This document shows positions 23,483-32,000 of a stretch of 43,066 bases of DNA, piece after piece. Below the pieces are notes generated by a model. That model was not told the origin of the DNA. It saw nothing but the letters and a program-made list of their open reading frames with translations, and searched no databases. The position numbers and the translations under genes were made by a program. Numbering within the stretch: the first letter of the stretch is position 1; each line of letters begins with the position of its first letter. Source of the DNA: Caldilinea sp. CFX5 (GTDB lineage: Bacteria > Chloroflexota > Anaerolineae > Caldilineales > Caldilineaceae); the NCBI GenBank assembly GCA_021405325.1, contig QWII01000087.1:1-43066 (forward strand). The letters are read 5' to 3'.

Positions 23483-23872
23483 ATGTTACCGTTACCCACC
23501 CAGTGCCCGCTCAGCGGCGGGCCGGTGATTGTCACCAAGCTCTACTGCCCGGAGAGCGGGCTGACCATTGAAGGCGAATTTGCCATTACGCTGCCCTTTG
23601 CCCAACTCTCACCGGAGCAGTTGCGTTTTGTCGAACTCTTTGTGCGCTGCGAGGGCAAGATCAACCGCATGGAGGAAGAGTTAAAGCTTTCCTACCCTAC
23701 CATTCGCACCCGGCTTCATGAAGTGATCCGCGCCCTGGGCCATGAACCTCGGCGCGAAGAGAGTGAAGCCGTGCCGCCGGCTGCGCGCAAGAAAGTGCTG
23801 GACGATTTGGACAAAGGCCAAATTAGCTTTGAAGAAGCGATGCAACTGTTACAACAAGGAGGAGACGACTGA
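23483..23872 (+). CDS. DUF2089 family protein with SHOCT-like tail
   Basis: A 129-residue putative regulator. The DUF2089 core FAQLSPEQLRFVELFVRCEG continues with KINRMEEELKLSYPTIRTRL, a helix-turn-helix-like segment. Typical members have an N-terminal zinc ribbon with two Cys pairs. Here each pair has only one cysteine (Cys8 in CPLSGG, Cys22 in CPESG), with Ser in the second place, so zinc binding is doubtful. The C-terminal segment KKVLDDLDKGQISFEEAMQL is a SHOCT-like helical hairpin, also present at the end of the next protein. AGGAG precedes the ATG. The stop codon overlaps the next start (TGATG), so the pair is translationally coupled. Confidence 0.85.
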   Translation: MLPLPTQCPLSGGPVIVTKLYCPESGLTIEGEFAITLPFAQLSPEQLRFVELFVRCEGKINRMEEELKLSYPTIRTRLHEVIRALGHEPRREESEAVPPAARKKVLDDLDKGQISFEEAMQLLQQGGDD

Positions 23873-25095
23873 TGCGCCCACAAAATTTGATCGAAACCAG
23901 CCCCTTTCCGCGCATTGTCATTGAAAACATCGGCGGCGATTTTACGCTGACCGGCTGGGAGCGCACCGAATTCCGCGTCACCCACGGCGAAGAAGTGGAA
24001 ATCCGCGTCGATGGTGACACCATTTTTATCCAGTGTGATGACGACTGTCGCGCCCATGCGCCGCGCGGGGCAACCATTGAACTCTTTAGTGTCGGCGGTG
24101 ATGCCATTCTGCACGCCATTGATGGTGGCGGCCAGCTTCATACCGTTGGCGGCGATCTGCGCCTCCATGACACCGGCGCACTCGTGATCGATCAGGTCGG
24201 CGGCGATTGTACCGCCCAACAAATTGCCGGCGAGTTGCGCATCACCACCATCGGCGGCGACGCCAAGGTGAGCAATGTGCAGGGCAATTGCCACCTGACC
24301 GCCGGCGGCGATCTGCACGCATCACAAATCGGCGGCCAACTGGTGGCCGAGGCCGGCGGTGATGCCAATCTGCGGGTAAACCCCAAGGCGCAGCAGAACT
24401 GTCAGGTCGAAGCCGGTGGTGATATTCTCTGCCGTCTCCCCGATAATGCCAATGCTACCATTCAGGCTACGACTGGCGGCGAAATTGTCGTGAAGCGTTT
24501 ACCGGCGCCGGTGCGGCGAGCGGAACATGAACTGGTCTTTAGCATGGGCAACGGCGAAACCCTCCTGACCTTGAACGCCGGTGGTGACATTACGCTCTTG
24601 GGGCAAGGGGCTGAGGGGGAGAATGGCTGGAACGCGGAATTTGGCGCTGACTTCGGTGTTGATTTTGCTGAACGCGCAGCCCAGATTGCCCAGCAAGTAG
24701 CCGGTCAGGTAGAGCGGCAAATGGAACACCTCTCGCGCCACCTGGATGAGAAGCTCTCCCGTGTCGGCAATAGTGATGACATCGCCGTGCGCGTGCAGGA
24801 ACGGGTGCAAAGCGCCTTGCGCAAGGCCGAAGAAAAGATCGCCGAAACCATGCGTCACACCGAGCAGCGCGTGCGCGAAGCGGAAAGCCGGATCAATGCT
24901 GGACCGCAGGGGTCGCCCTGGCGTGGCCCGCAACCGCCCCAGCCGCCCCGCCCCCCGCAGCCGCCCCGTCCTCCCAGAGGAGCGGCGCCCGTCAACGACG
25001 AAGAGCGGCGTATGATCCTCCGCATGGTCAGCGAAGGCAAAATCTCGGTAGAGCAAGCTGATCAACTGCTGGCCGCATTAGGCAACCCGAAGTAA
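23872..25095 (+). CDS. GGD-repeat beta-solenoid protein with coiled coil, Pro-rich linker and SHOCT-like tail
   Basis: A 407-residue cytoplasmic protein. Residues 18-235 contain at least nine GGD turns (IGGDFTL, VGGDAIL, VGGDLRL, VGGDCTA, IGGDAKV, AGGDLHA, AGGDANL, AGGDILC, AGGDITL), spaced about 20 residues. They predict a right-handed beta-solenoid like DUF4097/YvlB or bactofilin proteins. Residues about 262-345 are helical coiled coil (AAQIAQQVAGQVERQMEHLS onwards). A Pro/Arg linker follows (PQPPQPPRPPQPPRPP). The tail RMILRMVSEGKISVEQADQL is a SHOCT-like hairpin. It is coupled to the DUF2089 gene upstream. A scaffold that polymerises or binds the DUF2089 protein through matching tails is an inference. 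Confidence 0.75.
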   Translation: MRPQNLIETSPFPRIVIENIGGDFTLTGWERTEFRVTHGEEVEIRVDGDTIFIQCDDDCRAHAPRGATIELFSVGGDAILHAIDGGGQLHTVGGDLRLHDTGALVIDQVGGDCTAQQIAGELRITTIGGDAKVSNVQGNCHLTAGGDLHASQIGGQLVAEAGGDANLRVNPKAQQNCQVEAGGDILCRLPDNANATIQATTGGEIVVKRLPAPVRRAEHELVFSMGNGETLLTLNAGGDITLLGQGAEGENGWNAEFGADFGVDFAERAAQIAQQVAGQVERQMEHLSRHLDEKLSRVGNSDDIAVRVQERVQSALRKAEEKIAETMRHTEQRVREAESRINAGPQGSPWRGPQPPQPPRPPQPPRPPRGAAPVNDEERRMILRMVSEGKISVEQADQLLAALGNPK

Positions 25096-25096
25096 C

Positions 25097-25157
25097 ACCC
25101 GTAGGGGCGCACCCTTGCGGTCGCCCCTACGGGTGGGTTTTGGGCGACCGCAAGGGT
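25097..25157. promoter_or_regulatory. Two mutually exclusive hairpins (attenuator-like)
   Basis: ACCCGTAGGGGCG (25097-25109) pairs with CGCCCCTACGGGT (25122-25134). ACCCTTGCGGTCGCCC (25111-25126) pairs with GGGCGACCGCAAGGGT (25142-25157). The two stems share 25122-25126, so only one can be complete. The alternative folds recall transcription attenuators, but the second has no U-run. The region may simply be overlapping repeats. Confidence 0.6.
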
Positions 25158-25263
25158 TGGTTGCCTGTCAGCCGCCTACGACGTATTTTCCTACTGTCGC
25201 GTCTATCGGCTATACTGCCTCACAACCATCAAATTCATCCAGCTAACCCAAAGGAATGACAGT

Positions 25264-25917
25264 ATGCCCGAACGCATTGTCGATCTTACCCGCATTATCG
25301 AACCGACTGACGCCACGGCCCAACGCAAATTTGTCGTCCACATCCACGATGCCCTCCAGGAAATCCCCGGCAAGGTGCGACCGGCGGGCGAGTGGTATGT
25401 CATGTCGGATGTCGAGTTGATGAACCATGTCGGCACCCATATCGAAACGCCCTTTCACTGCTTGAAAGAAGGCGCTGATCTAGCCCGTATCACGCTTGAG
25501 CAACTGACCGGCGATGCGGTAATTTTGAACCTGATTGACGCAACAGCAGACGGGGGCGTCACCCTGGCCGAGGTACAAAGCGCCGCTGAAAAAGCCGGTG
25601 GCATCCGCCGCCGCGACATCGTCTTTGGTCGCATGGCGCGACCAACCCAATATTTCGCGACGCCCGCCCTGCAATGGCTGGTCGATCAGGGCATCAAACT
25701 CATGGGCGTCGATTCCATGGGCGTTGAGTTGATGCACGATACGACCCACGCCAATGTCAATCACTTGTTGCTCTTCCGCGCCAACATCCCCCTGATTGAA
25801 AACCTGACCAACCTGGACCAACTGACCCAAGCGCGGGTCAAAGTCTATGCCCTGCCGGCGCCGGTGAAAGGGTTGGATGCTTTTCCTTTGCGTGTGATTG
25901 CTGTCGAAACCCTCTAA
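25264..25917 (+). CDS. Cyclase/kynurenine formamidase-family metal hydrolase
   Basis: A 217-residue member of the cyclase family (PF04199). The metal-binding signature HxGTHxxxPxH is present as His55-Val-Gly-Thr-His59-Ile-Glu-Thr-Pro-Phe-His65. DIVFGRMARPTQYFATPALQ, the IKLMGVDSMGVE stretch and the late HANVNHLLLFRANIPLIENL, which carries the last His and Glu, complete the fold. The family includes N-formylkynurenine formamidases, isatin hydrolase and polyketide cyclases. The usual third-position Asp of HxGTHxD is Glu. Substrate unknown. TATACT at 25211-25216 may be its -10 box. A good terminator follows the gene. Confidence 0.88.
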   Translation: MPERIVDLTRIIEPTDATAQRKFVVHIHDALQEIPGKVRPAGEWYVMSDVELMNHVGTHIETPFHCLKEGADLARITLEQLTGDAVILNLIDATADGGVTLAEVQSAAEKAGGIRRRDIVFGRMARPTQYFATPALQWLVDQGIKLMGVDSMGVELMHDTTHANVNHLLLFRANIPLIENLTNLDQLTQARVKVYALPAPVKGLDAFPLRVIAVETL

Positions 25918-25950
25918 TCGCGCAACGATAACTACCCTCTGTTGCACTTG

Positions 25951-25981
25951 GCCCGGAATCGTCTTGATTCTGGGCTTTTTT
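25951..25981 (+). terminator. Rho-independent terminator after the cyclase gene
   Basis: GCCCGGAATC (25951-25960) and GATTCTGGGC (25966-25975) form a stem with one G-U pair and a 5-base loop, followed by six T. Confidence 0.85.
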
Positions 25982-26106
25982 ATACCAGGATGCATTGGTT
26001 GGTAACTTTTTCGGTAGCCTATGGCACTTATTGATGGGGGCCTTCACCAACAGTTGTGATCGGAATAGCAAGCATCAAAAGCAGAACGGATCGACAAGTG
26101 GCGACG

Positions 26107-28320
26107 ATGACAGAACTACGAGTATTAGTCGAGGCGGCCCAAGACGGCGACCGCACTGCCTTTGGCGAGATCGTCACCCGCTTCCAAGATATGGCTTTTG
26201 CCGGCGCCTTTGCATTGCTGGGCGATGTGCAGTCTGCGCAAGATGCGGCGCAGGAAGCTTTCTGGGAAGCTTATCGTAATCTCACCAAGCTGCGTGAACC
26301 GGCGGCCTTTCCCGGCTGGTTCCAGCGCATTGTCGTCGGGCGCGCCTATCGCGAGTTGCGCCGCCAGCCGGTGACGCTCTTGCCCTTGGAAAGCATGGCC
26401 GACATGGCCGGCAACCAACCCGACCCTGCCGAGCAAGTGCTGACCCAACAACAGCAGGCTGAGATCGCCCAGGCGCTCGCCACCTTGCCCGAAGCGCAAC
26501 GGCTGGCGGTGACGCTCTTCTACATCGAAGGCTATTCCTACCAGGAAATTGCCGACTTTCTGGAAGCGCCGCTCTCCACGGTCAAAAAACGGCTCTTTGA
26601 TGCGCGCCGCAAATTGAAAGGAAGGATGCTTCACATGGTACAGGAAAAGTTACAACAAGCCAAACCCTCGCAAGCTGCCGATTTTGCGCAGAAAATTCAG
26701 TTCTTTCTGGCGTTGCGTGACCAGGATCTGGGCGCCATCAAAACCCTGGTGAAACAAAACCCCGCCCTACTGACCGCGCAAACCGAATGGCCGATGGCGC
26801 TCGGTCACTACTACCGGCCACCCGGCTCGACCGCGCTCCATCTGACCGCGGCCACCGGGACGACGGAAATGCTGGCCTATCTGCTGGCCCAACCAGTGGA
26901 TCGCGAAGCGCCGGATCGCAATGGCATGACCCCGCTCCATCTGGCGGCGATCATGGGGCAAGCGGCCAATGTCCAACTGCTCTTGGATCATGGCGCCAAT
27001 AGCAACGCTCTTTCGCCCATTGGTCAAACACCGTTACATCACGCGGTTCTGCGCGATCATCTGCGCATCGCCGAAATCCTGTTGCAAAATGGCGCTACGG
27101 TTGACCTGCCCGATCAGGCAGGACGCACCCCCATGAATTGGGCCGTCATCCGCAACAACAGCGCAATGGTGGAGCTATTGACAACCTACGGCGCCCAACG
27201 ACCGGCAACCTTAGTCGCGTCCGGCCCCTCCGCGCCGGTTGCGCCGCCCGCCGCCTTGGATGTGACCCAACTGCTGGGAACCATCGTGACGAGCGCTGAT
27301 GCTGTGCCGCAAGGAGCCAAAGCGGCTGGCGTACCGGCGGAACCGTTGGCCGGGCCGGACGCGGCGCCGCTGCTGCCGACCGGCATTAAGATTATCGACC
27401 TGCTGGCGCCGTTGGTGCGTGGCGGGCAGAATGGCATCTTCACGCCGCTGTCGGGTGTTGGGCAACAGGTGGTGATCAGCCAGATCATCTACAGTATGAA
27501 AGCACTGCACAACGGTTACACGGTCTGGCTCTTCCTGGAAAATGACCGCCGGCGCGCGGCCGAACAAAAGCTGGTCTGGCGCGAAGCCGGGGTCGATGAG
27601 CAGATCGTCTATGTCGCCGGTAAGAGCGATGATACGCCAGCTGCCCATCGCCAGACCGTGGCGACTGGGTTGGCGATTGCCGAACAGTTCCAGCGGGCAG
27701 GGCACAATGTTCTCTTGCTGGTCGAAAGTCGGTTGGCAGAAAGCGAAGGAGTGATGGCTGCGCTACGCACCAACACCAGTGTCACCCCAACGGCTGCCAT
27801 CACCACGTTGATTTATGGCAATCACACGCCGGGCGTTTTGCCGGCGGTCTATAGTGGGTTGGACAGCGTATTGGCCTTTGATTATACACGGGCCGTCCAC
27901 CGTCTCTATCCCGCCATTGATCCAGTGCGCTCCGCCTCCACCTTGTTGCAGCGGGGTCTGCTCTCGCCGGAACATAGCGCAACGGCGGCAGCCGTGAAAC
28001 GCTTGCTGCAACGCTATGGCGAACTCCGGGCGCCGATGGAGCAATACAAGATGGGCAGCGACGCCCTCTGGTACATTGAAGACGATCCCAACCTGCACAC
28101 CGACATCAACAGCGCCCGGCGCTTGGATCGCTTTCTCACCCAGCCCTTCCACGGCGCTGAACCGTGGAGTGGTCTCGTTGGCAAATTGACGCCGGTCGCA
28201 GAGACCATTGCCGGTTGTCAGGCCCTTTTGACCGGACAATACAATGCGCTGCCGGAAGAAGCCTTCGCTTATGTCGGTGCGCTGGCAGAAGCGGTGGCAA
28301 AGGCAAACGCGTCGGCTTGA
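26107..28320 (+). CDS. ECF sigma factor fused to ankyrin repeats and a degenerate F1-ATPase beta-like domain
   Basis: A 737-residue fusion. Residues 1-85 are sigma region 2 (EAAQDGDRTAFGEIVTRFQD, SAQDAAQEAFWEAYRNLTKL). Residues about 115-172 are region 4 (YIEGYSYQEIADFLEAPLST then VKKRLFDARRKLK). Residues about 238-362 hold four ankyrin repeats (GSTALHLTAATG, GMTPLHLAAIMG, GQTPLHHAVLRD, GRTPMNWAVIRN). Residues about 424-735 resemble F1-ATPase beta: TGIKIIDLLAPLVRGG, then SGVGQQVV at the P-loop position, later YPAIDPVRSASTLLQRGLLS, RRLDRFLTQPF and QYNALPEEAFAYVG. The Walker A lysine is replaced by Gln, and Walker B ends VLLLVESR, so ATP hydrolysis is doubtful. ATG 26107 is chosen as the first Met before region 2; its ribosome site is poor. 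No anti-sigma gene is adjacent. Confidence 0.88.
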   Translation: MTELRVLVEAAQDGDRTAFGEIVTRFQDMAFAGAFALLGDVQSAQDAAQEAFWEAYRNLTKLREPAAFPGWFQRIVVGRAYRELRRQPVTLLPLESMADMAGNQPDPAEQVLTQQQQAEIAQALATLPEAQRLAVTLFYIEGYSYQEIADFLEAPLSTVKKRLFDARRKLKGRMLHMVQEKLQQAKPSQAADFAQKIQFFLALRDQDLGAIKTLVKQNPALLTAQTEWPMALGHYYRPPGSTALHLTAATGTTEMLAYLLAQPVDREAPDRNGMTPLHLAAIMGQAANVQLLLDHGANSNALSPIGQTPLHHAVLRDHLRIAEILLQNGATVDLPDQAGRTPMNWAVIRNNSAMVELLTTYGAQRPATLVASGPSAPVAPPAALDVTQLLGTIVTSADAVPQGAKAAGVPAEPLAGPDAAPLLPTGIKIIDLLAPLVRGGQNGIFTPLSGVGQQVVISQIIYSMKALHNGYTVWLFLENDRRRAAEQKLVWREAGVDEQIVYVAGKSDDTPAAHRQTVATGLAIAEQFQRAGHNVLLLVESRLAESEGVMAALRTNTSVTPTAAITTLIYGNHTPGVLPAVYSGLDSVLAFDYTRAVHRLYPAIDPVRSASTLLQRGLLSPEHSATAAAVKRLLQRYGELRAPMEQYKMGSDALWYIEDDPNLHTDINSARRLDRFLTQPFHGAEPWSGLVGKLTPVAETIAGCQALLTGQYNALPEEAFAYVGALAEAVAKANASA

Positions 28321-28324
28321 TCGG

Positions 28325-28397
28325 ATATCACCGCGAATCAAAGGATTAGCGAATCTTCGCCAGGCTGATTCGCTAAACCTTTGATTCGCGGTGATAT
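28325..28397. repeat. 31-bp inverted repeat after the second ECF sigma fusion
   Basis: The arms at 28325-28355 and 28367-28397 pair with a single mismatch and an 11-base loop, followed by TTT. A terminator or repeat element between two plus-strand genes. Confidence 0.75.
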
Positions 28398-28437
28398 TTT
28401 CCCGCCAATAACACCCTCTACCAACCGCGCTTCCTGG

Positions 28438-28466
28438 TTGACGTAGCGTGCAAATCCAGTTATACT
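28438..28466 (+). promoter_or_regulatory. Promoter of the DinB gene
   Basis: TTGACG (28438-28443) and TATACT (28461-28466) have a 17-bp spacer, 66 bases before ATG 28533. Confidence 0.75.
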
Positions 28467-28532
28467 GCAATGGAACACTTGTTCGTTGTTGTCGGTCATT
28501 TGCTCTACGTAACCGCAAAGGAGCGCTCCGTT

Positions 28533-29030
28533 ATGACGCCGGCCTACTTCCAAGAACTCTACGATTTCAACTACTGGAATAATCATCGCGTGTGGGATTG
28601 CTTGATGACCTTATCCGACGAACAGGTCGTGCAAGCGGTCGATGAATCGGATTGGTCGCTGTTGATTCACTGCCTGCATATCATCGCTGTCGAGGATTGG
28701 TGGGTGCGCTTTCTGGCGACCGGTGAAGTCCAATTCTTGGATTGGGATGCCTTTCCCGACAGGGCGGCGTTACAGGCGCAATGGGCGATCACAGAGCCAA
28801 TGGTGCAGGCTTATGTGGCGGGGTTGACACCGGAAGAATTGCAACGCGAAGTCCGTCCGCCCTTCTGGGAAAATGGGCAAGGCCCAATCAAGGTTCATCA
28901 GGCGCTTACCCAAGTGGCGTTCCACAGCGCCGACCATCGCGCCCAGATGTTGCTACACATTCGCCGCTTTGGCGGCCCAGCGGTGGAACAAGACTTTCTT
29001 GGCTATCTCTTTGCCAAGCAGGGCGGTTGA
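28533..29030 (+). CDS. DinB/YfiT-family putative metalloenzyme
   Basis: A 165-residue four-helix-bundle protein. It opens FQELYDFNYWNNHRVWDCL, typical of DinB. The metal-binding histidine triad is represented by the His in LIHCLHIIAVEDWW and the two in VAFHSADHRAQML. Family members include bacillithiol/mycothiol-dependent S-transferases and stress-induced DNA-damage proteins. The true reaction here is unknown. ATG 28533 follows AAAGGAG (28517-28523). An upstream in-frame ATG at 28470 lies only 4 bases past the -10 box and lacks a ribosome site. The gene converges on the giant kinase gene with 51 bases between. Confidence 0.82.
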   Translation: MTPAYFQELYDFNYWNNHRVWDCLMTLSDEQVVQAVDESDWSLLIHCLHIIAVEDWWVRFLATGEVQFLDWDAFPDRAALQAQWAITEPMVQAYVAGLTPEELQREVRPPFWENGQGPIKVHQALTQVAFHSADHRAQMLLHIRRFGGPAVEQDFLGYLFAKQGG

Positions 29031-29081
29031 GCGCTGATCGCGCCCACCAATTGCTGAATGTGCTTGGGCCGTTGTTAGCAA

Positions 29082-32000
29082 TTATGGCTGCTTGGCGGTT
29101 GAGGTGAAGGGAACGGTTATGCGGACCTGTGCGCCTTTGCCGGGCGCCGACGCAATGGTCAACTGACCGCCAAATTTTTCCGCCCGTTCGTGCATACTGA
29201 TCAGCCCCAATCCCCCCTGTTCCTTGCCCTGGCTGGGGTCGAAACCGCAGCCATTGTCGGCGATTACCAGTTCAAAGCCGGCAGCATTGCTATGCAGCGA
29301 TACGGTGACACAGGTGGCGCTTGCATGTTTGATCGCATTGTTCAGCGCCTCCTGCGCAATGCGATACAGCCCTTCTTGGACAAAGAGCGGCAAGGCCACC
29401 TCTTCATCGGTGCGAAACCGCACCTCCACCCCCGCCCGCTTCTCCACCGCCGAGAGCCGCTGGTGTAGCGCGCCCAGCAGTCCCACCTTTTCCAGATCAG
29501 GCGGGCGTAACTCATGCACCAGCAGACGCATCTCTTTGAGCGCTTGCTGGGCAATCGCGCCCGCTTCGGTCAGCATCTCCGTCACGCTCAGTTGTTGCCC
29601 TGCTTGGGCCAGGCGGTTCCAGCCGGCGGTCAGCAAGGTTAAACTATAGAGCGATTGCGTTACCGAATCATGCAACTCGCGCGCCAGCCGTCCCCGTTCG
29701 ACCGCCACCGCCGCCTGCTCCACGCGTGCGCGCAGCCGGGCATTCTCAATGGCTAACATCGCCTGGTCACGAAACGCGATGGCCAGGGCGATCTCTTCCT
29801 CGGTAAAGGGATGGGGCATCGCATAGCAAAGCAGAAGGCAACCGTAGGATTCAGCACCGATGGCGAGCGGCAAGGCTAACAAGGCCCGGCAATGCTGAAC
29901 GATATGGCTGGCGGTTGGCGGTTGCGACGGCAGCCAGCCTGGGGCGGCCAGATCAGCAATGGCGACCCATTGGCCCTGAAGAATCTGCCCGATCAATTCG
30001 TTCGGGAAGTCGTTGGCTGCCAGATGTTCGGCCAATACGCCATGCGCACGCTGGATACGAAACAAACCCCGTGCTACGTCTTCAAGCTGGTAGATCATAC
30101 TGCTGTCACTATGCAGGAGACGGCAGGCTTCCATGACAATTTGGGCGAGAATTTCGTCGAGCGGGCGGTTGGAATTGAGAATGGTTAACATATCGCGCAA
30201 GCTCTCGGCCACCCGTTGCCGTTGCTCGATTTCGTGGGTGCGCACACGCACCTTTTCCGCCAGATTGCGGCTATAATCTTCCAACTGTTCATTCAGTTGG
30301 CGGAGTTGCCCTTCACTTTGCCGCAACGACGCTTCCACGCGCCGGCGCTCGCGCACCTCCAGCTTCATCTCCTCATAGAGCCGCGCATTGGCCAGCGAGA
30401 TTGCGGCTTGGGCGGATAGGAGTTGAATCAGCTCAATGCGATCCGGGGTGAAGGCATGGCTGACGCGATTGTTCTCCAAGTAGAGCAGACCAACCGCCGC
30501 TGCGCGATTGAGGATCGGGGTACAGAGGATGGACTTGGGCTTTTGTTGCAGGATATAGGGATCGTTGCTCCAGCGCTGATCCTCCGTGGCGTCGGCAATG
30601 ACCAGATTCTCGCCCGTGTGTTTGACATAGTTGACAATCGCCGCCGCCAGATCCTGGGACGACTCGACCGGGATCGCCTGCAGAACCGGGATGGCCGCCT
30701 GATCAACCGAGCCGGCGGCTTCAATGCACCATTCACCGGCTTTTTCTAGGATCAGGCAGCCTTTTTGCGCGCCGGCGGTGGCCATGACCACGCGCAGCAA
30801 ACTTTCCAGCAGCGTCGCCAGGTCGATCTCGCGTGAAATGGCTTGCGCCGCTTTCATGGCCGCCGCCCAATCGAGCGCCGTCGCCGTCGTTTCTGCCGTT
30901 ATGCTCCGCGCCTTGCCTGGCGCCGGCGCTGGCCTCGCCGTCGGCGCCAGTAGGTGAGGATATTGCTGCCGCAAATCCTTGACCTTGGCCAGCGCTCCCC
31001 ATTGTTCATAGCCTGCAACGGCTTCCAGCAGATAGAGCCGGGCGATCTTCTCCTGCTGACGCGCCAGCCAGAAGCGGGCGTATAACTCATTCGCCAATGC
31101 CTCATTCGGCGTCAGTCCTTGCGTGTGCGCGACCTGAATGGCCTCCTCGTAAGCGCGCATCGCCGCATCAGTTTGACCGACCAGGCGCGCCCTTTCCGCC
31201 GTCATCAGCAGGTAATGATGGCGGAAGTTCTCCGGACAGTTGTCCGCCCAAGGCTTCATTCTGGCGCAGAGCGCAGTGATCAGTTGCCGGGCTTTTTGTT
31301 GTTGCCGGCGCGAAAAAGTAGGATAGAGCGCCGCGAGCGTGAGTGCGTGATAGAAGACGCGCAACGCATCCCAGATCGTGCCGGTGTACTCGCGGATGAC
31401 CTGTTCAGCCGCTTCGGCCGTCGCCGAAGCGGCCTTATAGTCGTTGAAGGTGTAACAGAGCGCCAGTTTGGCGATATAGTGAAACATCAGGAAGAGTGGG
31501 TGCTGCTGGTGGCGCTGGCGGTAGGCGACCTCATCGTAGTCGGCATTGGTGAGCGAAGTCGGCGCCACTGTCTCACCGCGGAGCGCCTGCACCCACTGTA
31601 GAATTGTCTGCGGCCCGTCAATAAAGCCATCCATCTTGCCCTTGAGGTAAGCAACGGCGACTGTACACACCTGGTGGACGCTGGCAAGATCGCGTCCGGC
31701 CAGCAGCGCTTGATAGGTATCATTAAAGAGGGCAAAGCCGGCGTCGGAAAAGAAGCCGTTTTCATTGCCCAACTGAAACGCTTCTTGGGTATAGGCAAAA
31801 CTTTCGGCCCAGGGCCGCCGCCAGGGGCTGATTGCCCACGAGAAGTTCATCAAAATTTTGGCGCGCAGGCCCGGATTGGGCAGCCGTTCGTTCAGCCGCA
31901 GGGCAAGCAGGCCAAAGTCATAGGCCGCCTGATAGTGGCCGCCAATTGGGCCGATATTCATGGCATGAAGGACATAGCCATGCGCCGACTCCGGCGTGTG

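Noticed and set aside
26107..28320. Genuine ATP synthase beta subunit gene
   Set aside because: The P-loop lysine is missing, no atp genes are adjacent, and the domain is preceded in frame by sigma and ankyrin regions.
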